NCBI GenBank assembly: GCA_038503065.1
Contig: JBCAMK010000009.1
Coordinates: 186,001-250,000, forward strand
Source of the DNA: Paragyromitra xinjiangensis
Taxonomy: Eukaryota > Ascomycota > Pezizomycetes > Pezizales > Discinaceae
DNA: 64,000 nt
Direction: 5' to 3'
Part shown: one piece after another, positions 32,001 to 43,114 of the stretch
How the letters are laid out: each line of letters starts with the position of its first letter
Numbering within the stretch: the first letter of the stretch is position 1
Translations under genes and position numbers: made by a program
The notes under the pieces: model-generated
Database searches by the model: none
Seen by the model: the letters and a program-made list of their open reading frames with translations, nothing else
What the model was told of the DNA's origin: nothing

Positions 32001-32901
32001 TCACTCCCCCTTAAACACCGGCCTCCTCTTCTCCCTAAACGCCGCCAACGCCTCATCCCTATCCCTCGTCCCCACCACCTTCTCATACGCCGCATTCTCC
32101 GCCTCCTCACACTCTCCGTTCACCGCCTCCAACGCCGCCCTCACCGCAATCGGCCCACCCCAACAAATCTCTTGAGCCACCTCCACCGCCGCATCAATAA
32201 CCCTCTCCCTCCCCTCCCCCTCCCCAACATCCACAATCCTATTCGCCAACCCAATCTGCACCGCCTCTATCGCACCAACCCGCCGTCCAGTCAACACCAT
32301 ATCCATCGCCCTCGCACGACCAATCAACCGCGGAAGCCGATATGTACCCCCAGCACCCGGAAGAATAGCCAGACGAGTTTCCGGAAGCGCGAGCTGAACA
32401 GTAGGGGAGACGATCCGGAGCGTCGTCGCGAGCGCGAGTTCCAGCCCTCCTCCTAGCGCGAGTGAGGAGATCGCTGAGAGCGTGGGTATTGGGAGCGTAG
32501 ATAGATTACGGAGCGTTCCCCGGAGAGTAGATAGGAATTGCTCTGTGTCTGCTTTTGTAAACCCTGCACGTTCCTACTACTGTTAGCTCTATGATGAGTA
32601 GGGTAGAGGGTAGAGGGTAGAGACAAACCTTCAGATCCGCACCAGCGCAGAACACCCCGTCTACTTCACTTCCAATAACGAGGACTCTAGTTTCTTTGTC
32701 TTTCCCAGAGTGGATAGCGGAGACATGGTCGCTGAGCTCCTTGAGTAGTGCACGGGAGATTGCGTTTTTGGCAGTGGGGCGGTTAAGGGTTAGGAGTTTG
32801 ATTTTACCGGTGTGTGGGGCGGGGATGGTGTGGACGTTGATGAGGGGTGTTGGGGCGGCGGTGGAGAAGGCCCGGCGGAGGCGGAGGAGTTGAGAGCGCA
32901 T
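32001..32901 (-). CDS. 3-methylglutaconyl-CoA hydratase-like enoyl-CoA hydratase, mitochondrial
   Basis: Exon 1 32901-32629, a 55-bp intron 32628-32574 (GTTTGT...GCTAAC...GTAGTAG), exon 2 32573-32001; 281 aa. The intron end was set so that GADLK joins ERAGFTKAD in frame, as in AUH-type hydratases. N-terminus MRSQLLRLRRAFSTAAP is a mitochondrial presequence. The crotonase fold shows LNRPTAKNAIS, VFCAGADLK (CoA/oxyanion loop), ISSLALGGGLELALA (second oxyanion Gly and catalytic Glu region), and PETRLAILPGAGGTYRLPRL with the second catalytic Glu. The reaction hydrates 3-methylglutaconyl-CoA in leucine breakdown; the precise substrate within the crotonase family is inferred. The start at 32901 was chosen over upstream frame because of the presequence. 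Confidence 0.75.
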
Positions 32902-33735
32902 TGTTGTGGTGTGGAGGTGAGAAGTGAGGTTGAGGTTGTGTTGGTGGTTGGGCCGAGGGTAAGCGGGACATGGGATATCACTCGGGCTTTTGTGAGGGTC
33001 TTGGCGGATGTTCGATTGATCTAACCACCTGGGATATATCATAGACTTTGCCATTCTATAGGAGAAAGTGAGCATATAGCTTTACAATTAGGAAAAGTAG
33101 CTATATCTCACGCCGGCCTCACAATACGAAATTTGGGTATACATGTAGTGAAGGGGTCGATAAAGGTTTACCTATGATGCAATTAGGGTACAGAGTGTTT
33201 ATTGCCTTAGAGAATAAAGTGCACACTTTAGGGAAATATTATGATTTAATTTCCTACAAGGACACGTATGTAGCTATAGCCCAACCTGTACTAAGTCGAG
33301 TTCGTCAGCCACGCCGAAACTACTGGGCTACATGTTCCTTTAATCCTATCCAGCTCCCACCATATTTGAACATCTGGTGCATATCTGCGCCCACTCACCA
33401 AACCCGAAAATAAAAGATTAGCTAGAGTAAAACACACAGATGAAGTACCCATAAAGGGCTTTGAGTATAAAATCTAGCCTGACAATCCCACGTTAAGAAA
33501 ACCCCCCAAGTCTCCCCTTTCCACGTATGAAGATGTACCTCCATAAGAGAAAGTGGGCCAAAGCCAGAACACATGGCTGGTATTACGGGAGCAACAAAAA
33601 TAGATGAAGCGAGCTAATTGAAAAGAATACTCCAGCGCAACCAAAACTATAGGCAAAAAGTCACCACGTCAGACAAGCATTATAAGAAATACTAAGAAAG
33701 CAGATTGAAACAAACGTCAGATAGGTCTACACAAA
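32902..33735. other. Intergenic region
   Basis: Promoter side of the hydratase gene (first ~200 bp) and 3' side of the F-box/ankyrin gene. AT-rich; no feature seen. Confidence 0.5.
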
Positions 33736-35352
33736 TCATCGAGAAACTACCGGGGCGCTCAAGGCAGCCGCTAGTAACTCAGCAATATTTATATAACCGT
33801 TCCTAACAGCCAGGTCGAGTGCAGTCTCCCCATCAGCGTTCCTACAATCAAGAATCTCCCAAACCCCATCCTCCAAAAGCACCTCAACAACTCTACATTG
33901 TCCAAGCTGCGCCGCAATATGAAGCACAGTATTACCCGCAGCATCTGTAAAACAAATATCTACCCCAGCTCTGAACAAAAGTCTAACTATTTCCTCTTTT
34001 CCATCCATAGCCGCATTATAGAGCGAACGACATCCGTAGTCCTTCTTGCGTTGAACACTGGTATCAATCCCCTTCTCCAGCAGAAGCTTAACTATTTCCG
34101 ACGAACCATTTTCAACGGCAATCTCAAGGTTTCCCTCGCTGTAGCCTTCCCGTACATCCGTATAGGGCCGTTTATCCAAGATCGCCTTAACAGCTTCCTC
34201 AGCGTGATGACGAACCGCGAGTTGGAGTGGTGTTTCGTCTTGGTCGTTCAACGCATTAACATCCGCCCCATTATCCAGAAAGAACTCTGTTCTCTCCAGC
34301 CTCCCATCCACAACCGCCCAATGCAGCCCAGTATCCCCGTGAAAATCCCGCGCATCTAAATCAGACCCACTATCGACCAGGAGTTGACCAACTTCAACAC
34401 ACGAACGAGACACGGCGAAACAATGAAGTGCCGTTTTCCCCTCGTTATCCACAGCACCAACATCAACTCCAAGCCGTAAAAGTAGCTCCAAAACGTCTTT
34501 TCGAAGGTTCTTGGATACTACGGAGTGGAGCACCGTTCTCCCCTGGTTGTTTCGGATAGTTACGTCAGGCCCACCACTCTGGGCTTTTAGATTCGCTAGT
34601 AATTTCACCACATCCATCCTACTTGATGTCGCCAGTCCAAAAAAAGGTGTGTGCCCTTTGAGATTCTGGGAGTTTATGTCCGCCCCGTTATCCAAGAGAA
34701 GCTTAACAAGCGCCTCGGGCTTCTCCGGTCCTCGACTTCGAGAACAGGTCGCATAAGTGAGTACCGAATCTCCATTCTTATCTTTCGCAGTAGGATCCGC
34801 TCCTCTCTCTAACAGTAGCTTTATGATTTCCATCCGACCCTGTTTAGCCGCAATACACAACGGCGTTGCCCGACTAGGTCCAGTCTTGATATTAATCCCA
34901 GCCCCACTATCTAAAAGCAACTCGACAGCTTCCTCAATCCACTCTAGATCATACCCTCTACAGTGGGCATATCCCGTGCTGAGTAAATAACCAAGGACTG
35001 TATTTTCCCCCTCAGCTAGAATATCAGCGTCTGCTCCTCCCTCTAGCAGGAGCTTCGCGACCGATAAATGGTGTCCTCTGATTGCAGAGCTTAATGCTGT
35101 TCTTCGACTCTCATCCTGCGCGTTGACGTTGGCCCCGTTATCCAAGAGTAACTTGGTGAGATGCTCGTAGCCGTGAGCTGCAGCGTCTATAAGCTTCAAG
35201 GGAAGACCCCGAATCGCACGTTTGTTTAGAAGTGGAGTTAGAACTGCGGAAAGATAGTGGTTGGTCTTGATGAAGGAGTTGAGGTTGTGGGAGTCGAGTG
35301 AGTCGCTGATTAGATAGATTATCTCGTTTGGTAGATCTAGTAGTTGAATCAT
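33736..35352 (-). CDS. F-box-like / ankyrin-repeat protein, 538 aa
   Basis: ATG 35352-35350. The first ~45 residues (LLDLPNEIIYLISDSLDSHN, then LNSFIKTNHYLSAVLTPLL) fit a divergent F-box helix bundle, the part that contacts Skp1 in SCF ubiquitin ligases. About thirteen ankyrin repeats follow from residue ~50 to the end, many with a full HLTKLLLDNGANVNAQDESR-type signature, and two have insertions (around 110-145 and 195-210). The last repeat ends in a short helix and VVSR. F-box plus ankyrin proteins are expanded in ascomycetes and likely select substrates for ubiquitination; the substrate is unknown. Intact, single exon, host-like codons. Confidence 0.7.
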   Translation of the reverse strand: MIQLLDLPNEIIYLISDSLDSHNLNSFIKTNHYLSAVLTPLLNKRAIRGLPLKLIDAAAHGYEHLTKLLLDNGANVNAQDESRRTALSSAIRGHHLSVAKLLLEGGADADILAEGENTVLGYLLSTGYAHCRGYDLEWIEEAVELLLDSGAGINIKTGPSRATPLCIAAKQGRMEIIKLLLERGADPTAKDKNGDSVLTYATCSRSRGPEKPEALVKLLLDNGADINSQNLKGHTPFFGLATSSRMDVVKLLANLKAQSGGPDVTIRNNQGRTVLHSVVSKNLRKDVLELLLRLGVDVGAVDNEGKTALHCFAVSRSCVEVGQLLVDSGSDLDARDFHGDTGLHWAVVDGRLERTEFFLDNGADVNALNDQDETPLQLAVRHHAEEAVKAILDKRPYTDVREGYSEGNLEIAVENGSSEIVKLLLEKGIDTSVQRKKDYGCRSLYNAAMDGKEEIVRLLFRAGVDICFTDAAGNTVLHIAAQLGQCRVVEVLLEDGVWEILDCRNADGETALDLAVRNGYINIAELLAAALSAPVVSR

Positions 35353-36151
35353 GAGAGATGTCTGGATATGAGTTTTTGCAGGTTTTCTGTTATCGCATTG
35401 GATACGAAAAGATGTTTAAATCTAAGGGGCTCCAACAAGGCTGAGCCAGAGCTGTGGAGATGGTGTCTTGGCGTTACCCCGGAATATGCCCCTGCTTACT
35501 GCCCTATGCGCCGTAACGATTTCTTGGCGACCATAGAAAAACAATACCAAAAAGGGGGGTGCAACGCCTGCTGTAGCACTCCTTTATTCTCCATAAGACC
35601 ATAGTGCTACTATAGTCAAAAAAGTGTCGCATTTGTATGACTAAGCTATTTGAACAATCGCGACTTAAAAAAGTGCTGTAGCATCCCTCTCTTTGATGAA
35701 AGACGGATTGTATTTTAAATGCTTATGTAGGAGAATACATACTTTTGCAAATAATCTATTTGCAAAAGTGCGGAGTTGTTTGCGTCTTATTGCCCTGTCG
35801 TAGTGAGTCAGCTATTTTAGGAATAAGGTCGGGATACGGTAGTGCTACGGCATTTGCAACACTACGGCAGCCCTACTTTTGCGATACGACAGTTAATAGA
35901 AACAGCTGCGAATGCTTATTTGATACAATCTGCTAGTGATATGGTAGTGCTTCTTGAGTTTTTTAAATAAGCAAGAGCTATGGCACTCTAGCAAATCCGA
36001 TACCAGAGAGGTAGCACTAGTGCAGTATCAACGAGAGCCATTACTGGATTCATCGCAAGCACTCCACATTTGATTAAGCCCCTTTATTACTATTATACGC
36101 CCAAAGCCTAACGCCAAATCTATCTAAAGTCTACTTTAAGTCTATCCAAAG
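35353..36151. repeat. Repeat-rich spacer with fold-back sequences
   Basis: No gene. CAATACCAAAAAGGGGGGTG near 35553 matches the tip of the inverted-repeat element at 773-946, but the partner tip is not found. Motifs GTAGCACT/AGTGCTAC recur in both orientations (35573, 35603, 35839, 35944, 36011), and a perfect 13-bp palindrome lies at 35741-35769. Probably several decayed MITEs. Confidence 0.5.
35741..35769. repeat. Perfect 13-bp inverted repeat, 3-nt loop
   Basis: ACTTTTGCAAATA, then ATC, then TATTTGCAAAAGT: exact complementary arms. Could form a short cruciform or RNA hairpin; lies in decayed repeat sequence. Confidence 0.8.
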
Positions 36152-36531
36152 TCAAAGGAAGTAGGGGACAAAAGGATTATACCACCAAGAGCCTGGGCCC
36201 TTACTAACAAAGTGCAATATTACTGGGTCCAACCTTCCTATTCCAACGAGAATACATGAAGCCTCCGATATATCCTTGAACACAGGATAAGGCGCAACAC
36301 TAACCTCTTCCGCTGTATCTCTTTGCATGACATGAAGAACTAAGAAAGCCCGTATCAAGGTCCCGATTGTAATGGTAATAATACGTTCCACACGGTAAAA
36401 AGCCAATGGGTCATCACGCAGACGGATGAACCGCCCAATAGTTACTCGAAAGCTGTGCTGCCCTTCGTGCAATATCTCCCGAGGCTTACCGGATAAGGAC
36501 CCCCAGTAATGAACCTTATAGTACATATTAG
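36152..36531 (-). pseudogene. Tnp2/CACTA-like transposase, piece 4 (C-terminal end)
   Basis: Reading frame NMYYKVHYWGSLSG... to PFVPYFL and TGA 36154-36152. It continues the protein of 36923-37835 across a 391-bp insertion. The insertion is flanked by TAG on both sides (36529-36531 and 36923-36925), and removing the element plus one TAG joins LDP to NMYYKVHYW in frame. The family is described under 54195-55725. This end has mixed alpha/beta content with no motif I can name. Confidence 0.5.
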
Positions 36532-36922
36532 CATCAGCAAAAATAATTGATTTACTCCCCATGTCTCCTAGTGTCTCCCAGTTGCCTCCCTGAACCTCCC
36601 CGACCTCCCTGAACTAACTTTGGGATTTCCCATGAATGTGTGGATGATTCTAATTTTGCACTTTTCAGAATATTTTTTAGATTTTTCTTGCAAGTTCTAG
36701 GGGGTCTATTTTGAAACGACCTTTTTTGTGGCGTATGAGTTTTTAGAAACTTTGCTATGTAAATATGCCCCTTGAAAATGTACGAAATGTGACAAGAATC
36801 TGGAAAATAATTCATTTGTGTACAATTAAAACAAAGAAATAACGGCTTTTTCTCTTACTTAAATTTTTTTTTCAGGGAGTCGCGGGGAGGAATGGGGAGT
36901 AGTTTAATTATTTTTCCTGATG
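36532..36922 (-). mobile_element. 391-bp inverted-repeat element, copy A
   Basis: Ends CATCAGCAAAAATAATTGAT (plus strand left) and the inverse of CATCAGGAAAAATAATTAAA (right). Subterminal purine/pyrimidine blocks (CTCCCC-rich against GGGGAG-rich) also pair. Same length and nearly the same sequence as copies B, C and D, but inverted. Shares with copy C the variants GAAATCCC, GGTCGGGG and CGCGACTCCC. Flanked by TAG/TAG. No protein; the 87-codon open frame inside is preserved only because the copies are nearly identical. Inserted in the transposase gene. Confidence 0.8.
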
Positions 36923-37835
36923 TAGGGTCGAGAATAACTCGATACTCGTTCCGGTACAGGACATCTAGGGATGAAAGATCTCTTTCTTTGTCCTCGGAGG
37001 GAACGCGCTTTAGAGCCACAGGTAGACCTGCTTTGCAGGACTTAAGTAGCGTATCGGATACCTCGATGCCAAGGCACATCGATCTCGTAGGGTCAATGCC
37101 AGCCTGTAGGTTGCTTTCCTCAGCTAAGGCGCGTCCAAGAAACTTTACCTTCAATGTGGGGCACCGATCCACAACATCCTTGACTTGCTTTGATATGGTA
37201 GGGGAAGATGAGTCAAAGGTGCCGTCAAGCAAGAAGCGAATTGTTTGAGTTGTATTAATTAACTTCAGTAGCTGGAAATCATTTTCGTGTGAATTGGTAT
37301 GGTCAGCATGCTGCTTGAATATCTTGTGCTTCTGTTCGCCCATCATTGTCGTTGCATTAAACGTGGTGGCAAAATTCTGCACATCCTGCGCATAGTGCAG
37401 ACCCAAATGGATGTTGGGGACGTCAGCGTACTTTTGATATCCCCCCTTAGTACTGGCCGTGGAGTTGAAAAACATGCGTAATAAGGTTCGCATCTGACAA
37501 CTGGTAAGCTTAGAGCAAGCAACTCGTAGAAGTAGCAGGTCAAAAAGAAAGAAAGGTTGATGCTGGCACGAGGGAGGAAGCATACCCCGATTATAGTCAC
37601 ATTAAACTCTGCCTGTTCTTCTACAGTCAAAGATCGCTTGAGGGTTGAGTGAACCGTCTTTGCCAACATAAAGGATGTCCGGAGGATTTGGAGCTTCGCC
37701 TTGAGTTCTCCTACTTCCGTACCATAAGATTGCTTTACTCTAATCTCTGTCACTGCCTTTAGGTGTGGCTTAGTCTCTCGGAGATGGCGGGAAGCTTTGT
37801 TGGTAAATAGGTGCATGAGTTTCATGGATAGGGTC
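36923..37835 (-). pseudogene. Tnp2/CACTA-like transposase, piece 3
   Basis: The frame from ~37825 (MKLMHLFTNKASRHLRE) to 37586 joins, over a 92-bp intron 37585-37494 (GTATGC...TTGTCAG), to 37493-36923. The second part has YADVPNIHLGLHYAQDVQNF, MMGEQKHKIFKQHADHTNSH and TIRFLLDG, a pattern I remember from the C-terminal half (DUF4218-like region) of fungal transposase-like proteins. Coding-like throughout, with no stop. The gene is cut at both ends by 391-bp elements (copies A and B). Confidence 0.5.
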
Positions 37836-38226
37836 CATCAGGAAAAATAATTAAACTACTCCCCATTCCTCCCCGTCACTCCCTGAAAAAAAAATTTAAG
37901 TAAGAGAAAAAGCCGTTATTTCTTTGTTTTAATTGTACACAAATGAATTATTTTCCAGATTCTTGTCACATTTCGTACATTTTCAAGGGGCATATTTACA
38001 TAGCAAAGTTTCTAAAAACTCATACGCCACAAAAAAGGTCGTTTCAAAATAGACCCCCTAGAACTTGCAAGAAAAATCTAAAAAATATTCTGAAAAGTGC
38101 AAAATTAGAATCATCCACACATTCATGGGAGATCCCAAAGTTAGTTCAGGGAGGTCAGGGAGGTTCAGGGAGGCAACCGGGAGACACCAGGAGACATGGG
38201 GAGTAAATCAATTATTTTTGCTGATG
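37836..38226 (+). mobile_element. 391-bp inverted-repeat element, copy B
   Basis: CATCAGGAAAAATAATTAAA...AATTATTTTTGCTGATG. Flanked by TC on both sides. Variants GAGATCCC, GGTCAGGG and CGTCACTCCC are shared with copy D, 20 kb away, and not with A or C. Lies at the border between transposase piece 3 and the LINE block. Confidence 0.85.
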
Positions 38227-38602
38227 TCAGGCACATGTGTGGCATTAAGGATTAGTTATTGTATTATTTTGTTGTGTTTCTTTGTGATTCGGTTGGGTTG
38301 TTTTGAATCGTTGAGTCATGGATGAGTCATAGATAGGGGAAGATTGGGTATATAAGTGATGGATTTTCGCGGTTGTGATTGTTCTTTTCTTTCTCTCCTT
38401 AAGCAACGTTTCTTCTTCTCCTCGCTACGCGACCTTCCCCATTAGGAAATAGCAACGCCAACATTTCTCCACTTTCTCACGATAGTTCTTTAACTTTGGC
38501 TTCACGCCTACCCCGCACAACAACACGTTGGACCTCGCTTCCCCAACGCAACTTCGTTTCGCCTAAAGGGTACTCGCACAGAGTCCTCGTTCTCCTCTTC
38601 CT
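38227..38602 (+). mobile_element. Probable LINE 5' leader / promoter
   Basis: Non-coding stretch between two 391-bp elements. It contains GGGTATATAAGTGATGG (TATA-like) followed by CT-rich sequence, and in the same orientation as the LINE ORF1 that starts at 39056 after copy C. Assigned to the LINE only by position and orientation. Confidence 0.35.
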
Positions 38603-38993
38603 CATCAGGAAAAATAATTAAACTACTCCCCATTCCTCCCCGCGACTCCCTGAAAAAAAAATTTAAGTAAGAGAAAAAGCCGTTATTTCTTTGTTTTAAT
38701 TGTACACAAATGAATTATTTTCCAGATTCTTGTCACATTTCGTACATTTTCAAGGGGCATATTTACATAGCAAAGTTTCTAAAAACTCATACGCCACAAA
38801 AAAGGTCGTTTCAAAATAGACCCCCTAGAACTTGCAAGAAAAATCTAAAAAATATTCTGAAAAGTGCAAAATTAGAATCATCCACACATTCATGGGAAAT
38901 CCCAAAGTTAGTTCAGGGAGGTCGGGGAGGTTCAGGGAGGCAACTGGGAGACACTAGGAGACATGGGGAGTAAATCAATTATTTTTGCTGATG
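38603..38993 (+). mobile_element. 391-bp inverted-repeat element, copy C
   Basis: Same ends as copy B; flanked by CT on both sides (38601-38602 and 38994-38995). Sequence variants match copy A. Sits between a presumed LINE leader and LINE ORF1, so it inserted after the LINE. Confidence 0.85.
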
Positions 38994-39055
38994 CTACCTG
39001 TTAGTTTTTGACTCGGTCGGCATCAAAACTGGCTGATCAAACCCCCTGTCCAAAC

Positions 39056-40793
39056 ATGCCTCGCAATAAGCGAGCTCCCTCCTCACAATCTGGAAGGTCC
39101 CAGACCCCCAACCCAAACCAGCCGCAAGTTCAATCTACAATTAGCTTCGGCTTCCATGCCCCACCTCCCTCTGTTAGCAGAGGCTCCACTCCTGGATTCC
39201 ATACCCAGGTCCCCTCCACGCCTCAAAAGATACCCCAACACCCGCCGGGACTCGTCCCCCAGATCAACTTCCCAGCAGGAAGATTTGTGCCTCGCCCGCT
39301 ACATATTGAGAAGCTCTTAGGACACTTCTCAGCCACCAACGACCCCGACTGGATACAGGCGGCCATTGACTGCCCTGCCCACCCACACCACCCAGACTTT
39401 AACGGGGTTATCTTTCCCACGTTATCTCGTCCCAATACCCCACCCCCCGCCGTCGACACTCAGATGGATTCAGGAGTCCCAGAGACTCTTCTCCCACCGT
39501 CTGACCCCCTCCCATGGAGCCCGACTCCACTCCCTGAGTCTCAGGACACCAGTCTCCCCCCCCCGCCCCCCGGTTGATTCTGACTTTGAAGTCGGCTTCA
39601 ACATAAATGTCGATTACACAGGCTGTAAGGCCTCTTTTCCCAACCATGATCTCTGGCTTATGGCCAATTTTCAGGCCTGGTCCTCGCACCATGCCACCTT
39701 CCCCCTCCTCAAAACCATTCAGCAATTACAAGGAGAGGTTGCCCGTCTCCATACCGAGTCCCGTGACCTTCGCTCGCAAGTACTTAAACTTGCCAACCGA
39801 CCCTCTCCCCCACCTCCACCGCCAATTGTCCCCGTCCCTCTCGCTGCCTTGGCTACTACAGTCAATGCTCCTCCCCCACCACCAGTCAACTGGGCCGCAG
39901 TAGCTGCTGCCCCGGCTCCAGCTCCCAAATCCAACCCCAAACCCAAGCCTGCTCCCCTCATCAAGCCTGACTATACCAGAGTTAATCGCGAACTGGTCGT
40001 ACAGGTTGAGGGTCCCATCCCCAACCCACCCACCGACGATCGGATTAAGTCCCTCGTCAACAAAGTCCTTGATAGCACAGGTACCAGTGTCATCATGGCT
40101 CGTCGCACCCCCTGCAATAACATTATCCTCGAAACCCCGCTTGACACTCCAGCCTCTGCAGTAGATGTCTACTCCAGGGAAATTGGAGAAGCCCTACAGG
40201 AAGAAGGGATCTCGGTCTCTTCCATCCACATCAATCAAGTTTGGTCAAAGTTCATCGTCCACGGCATACCTACGACCGTTGGCGATGGCACTGATGCAGG
40301 CAACCTTGTGGCTTCTGAGCTCAAGGTAGCTTACCCATTCCTTACCCTTGCTCAACTCCCACGCTGGCTTTCCTCTCCTCAGTCCCGTGAAGGAAAAGCT
40401 CATTCCTCCATGGTCCTCTCGTTTAACGGCTCTTATAACATGTCCACCCTTGGCGTTAAGAGTTTTATCATGTTTAACCGGAACTGCAAAGTTCAACCTT
40501 ACGTTTCGTTTCAACCAGATACACAATGCAGGAAATGCTTCGCATATGGCCATGCCACTACAATGTGCAAGCACGATACCGGTCGCTGCGCTGTTTGCGC
40601 CGAACCCCACCTCACCCGCAACCACAAGTGTTCCTCCTGTAAGGGAGGTTCCTCGTGTATTCATCCACCCATCCGATGTGCCAACTGCCCTGGCAGACCT
40701 GGTCACAAAGCCGACGACCCAAATTGTCCATCAAGGGTCAAATACGCCATCAGTAACAAAGGCAAAGGGAAGGAAGTCCCGATGGAGGTTTAA
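39056..40793 (+). pseudogene. LINE (Tad-like) ORF1, frameshifted
   Basis: ATG at 39056 opens a Pro/Ser/Gln-rich N-terminus. At the C-run around 39558-39575 (CTCCCCCCCCCGCCCCCCGG) one base must be gained or lost to continue into the frame that ends at 40793. That part has a helical segment, a proline-rich linker and three zinc knuckles at the end: CRKCFAYGHATTMC, CAVCAEPHLTRNHKC and CANCPGRPGHKADDPNC. Three knuckles in this order are typical of ORF1 of Tad/I-type LINEs, the RNA-binding partner. The reverse-transcriptase ORF2 that should follow is absent, so the element is internally deleted or non-autonomous. Confidence 0.65.
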
Positions 40794-41534
40794 AATTTTC
40801 CTTTCGCTAGTTTATCAGTTAAGGTTTTACGTTATTTTCCTTTACTTGTCGCTTGATATTTATGTTTGAATTTGCTTCATGCTACATGGGTTTGATAAGT
40901 TACCCGTTTATGTATTTATTCTTTTTGGCGGTTAGGTAGGCGCGCGATAAGCATTCAGTTGCTTCTATGCGATATAAAATATATTATTATTTCTTACTTT
41001 ACTTCTACCCTACTGTTATAGAAATATCATCTCTGTTTCTACCTCAGAAACATCATCGTCGCTGTCGCTGTCACCCCCCAGAATCACCCCGATTCTTACC
41101 CTCCGTGAGGCCTGTTGTTATACCTATGGCTATAGGCGTGCAGTGGTCTCCCTGTTACCCTACCTACGTAGGGAGTTACCCTACCTTCCATTTTGTCACC
41201 TTCCCGTCTTCGTTGGACCCCTCTGTGGCTGCCTGTTGCGATATTGGCCTTCCCAGCCTATTCCCAGGCAGTTACCCTGCCTTCCCCGGTTACCCGGCCG
41301 TTACCCTGCCTTCAGCAGCGAGTAGATCGAGAAGGGGGGACACCCGCAAAATATCCGCGTCCCGGAGACTAAAAGTAACCCTTTGGTCGTCAACGGCGCC
41401 CTTCCCGCGGAACGTGACCCGGAGGGTATGTATGAGAGGTCTTCATAGGGCAACTTGGGGCGCCGAGTCACGTGGGCTATTCGGATTAGTCATCAGAGGT
41501 CTCCTGCCCGCGCTACGGGGCTCCAAACACCAGC
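40794..41534. other. Non-coding sequence after LINE ORF1
   Basis: First T-rich (possible LINE 3' side or deletion scar), then from ~41060 pyrimidine-rich with repeated GTTACCCTACC / GTTACCCTGCC motifs. No endonuclease or reverse-transcriptase motifs in any frame. Origin unclear; part of the material inserted in the transposase gene. Confidence 0.4.
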
Positions 41535-42160
41535 TGTCGCAACAAAACGATATCGTGTAACCACCTACTCGATCGGGCGAACGCAACCGTCGCAACCGTA
41601 TCATCGCCACGGCGATCCGAAGATTACTGAACGAGGGGTAAGCGTCGGAAGTTGGAGATATCGGCGAAGCCGATAGGATGTCGGATAAATGGATAAGCGA
41701 GTTAGTTCAATTTGTAATAGTAGATAGTTTAGTCCGTCGACCCAAGCTACAAAGAACACACAGTAGTAAAGAGGACGGGATATAAATACTCTTGCATTGG
41801 ACGTCAATTCTGATCGATCATCATCGAGGAAGAACGAGCGCTTATCAATATTATTTTGTTACCAACATACTTTGTTACTGTGATAAATTCTCCATCGTAT
41901 TGAGTTGTTTAAGATAGCTTGCGACTTCAACACTCGTGTCCTTCCTATTGAGAAAGTTCTTTCAACGGAACAGCCCCGACCCTTATCTCGCTTAAACTAT
42001 CGTTGCCTTTGTGCGGTTCATAAGAAGTTGTCAGGACGTGCGCTCGGGTATTGTGCTACGGATAGTAGCCGGTCGAGTTACAGAGTCTAGAGAGCTATCT
42101 AAAGCTTCGCTTAGAATTCAATAGCGGTGCGAAGTACCGGTCTTACACCTGTGGCAAACA
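41535..42160 (+). mobile_element. Probable solo LTR
   Basis: 626 bp from TGTCGCAACAAAACG to GTGGCAAACA, i.e. TG...CA ends, with a TATA box (GGATATAAATACTC) in the middle in plus orientation, as in LTR promoters. Flanking 5-mers (CCAGC / TTGTA) do not match, so it may be one LTR of a deleted element. The right edge abuts transposase piece 2. Boundaries are inferred from the TG/CA rule only. Confidence 0.35.
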
Positions 42161-43114
42161 TTGTATTATCATTGTAGCGAAGTTGCTTTCAAGTAGCACT
42201 GCTCACCTTTGGGGATACCAAAGGGCTTGACGAAACCTCGCTCCCTGAGAATGAGGACGAAAGGATTCATTATAGCCATACGCCCATGCTCGCTGAAAAC
42301 CATTGAACCTTTGTGGCTGACGGGATTCTGAGGCTGGCCCCACCTATGTGGGACCTCCACGTCATTCCATGCCTCTCGATAGGCCAGGATCCCAGAAGGT
42401 GATAGGATACCATCTAATAGTGCCTCAGAGAAGTATTTGCACAGTCGAAGCTCAGCATGTAGCGGGTCGTTTGGGTTGGCCCTTTGAGGATCTAGCATGG
42501 GGTAGCATTCTGCAAAATACGGACCTTCTGCAGTCAGACCGAACTTCTGGAGAACTGCTGCACGCGCAGTTTTTGTAGGGAGGCTCATAGCACGGTTGTA
42601 TAACCATTTAATAGGGGCTTGATACCTGCCGGTCAAGAGGACATCGATTTTAAGATCTCCCCGGCGAATATCAGGAACAAAGCAAGAGCGGCAGCCAAAC
42701 TCAGCATTGTGAGTTTTGTTTCCAGAGTTCTGGTTCTGCTGAGGCATATCACCAGTAAACATAATGGGGAACGATACAGCGAACACAGATTCGCCCGATT
42801 CCAGAGTGATCTGGATCCCTTTCCCAACCCTCTCACTGTCCTCCGTCAAACAGGTAGCCATATCCAATTCACTGCATCCAAAAGGTCCAATCATTAAAAC
42901 GAACATATTAGCAAGTTGTGTGCGGCTGTCGACATCAAGGCCTGCTGGCGTGATATACATTCCTTTCAAGCTGTGGTACGCATTACGGTACAAGCCAAAG
43001 CCATCAAGAAAGGCGGAAAACGGAAGCGACACATGGCGTGATATCTCAGCGCTACCTGTAGACTCCATGGATGCCCTGTCATATGCGACGAGAGAGGATA
43101 GAACATATTCGCGG
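42161..43114 (-). pseudogene. Tnp2/CACTA-like transposase, piece 2
   Basis: Frame from the GCGG at 43111-43114 down to ~42169. Contains SAFLDGFGLYRNAYHSLKG, FVLMIGPFG, MFTGDMPQQNQNSG, then FGCRSCFVPDIRRGDL and HAELRLCKYFSEALLDG, and PVSHKGSMVFSEHGRMAI. The order (D-G-FG-YR-YHS, GD-P, a CxxC pair, and the SHKGS-FS-R-A block) matches a widespread fungal protein family that I associate with tnp2/CACTA transposases. The start joins piece 1 when the 11.1-kb retrotransposon and one GCGG are removed (LTR joins EYVLSSL). Confidence 0.55.

Noticed and set aside
38710..38973. 87-codon open frame (MNYFPDSCH...) present in all four 391-bp elements
   Set aside because: Kept only because the copies are nearly identical in DNA; no start context, low-complexity basic composition, and the element is shorter than any transposase. 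Treated as non-coding.
39008..39055. Longer LINE ORF1 start upstream of the ATG
   Set aside because: No ATG in that stretch; the first in-frame ATG is 39056.
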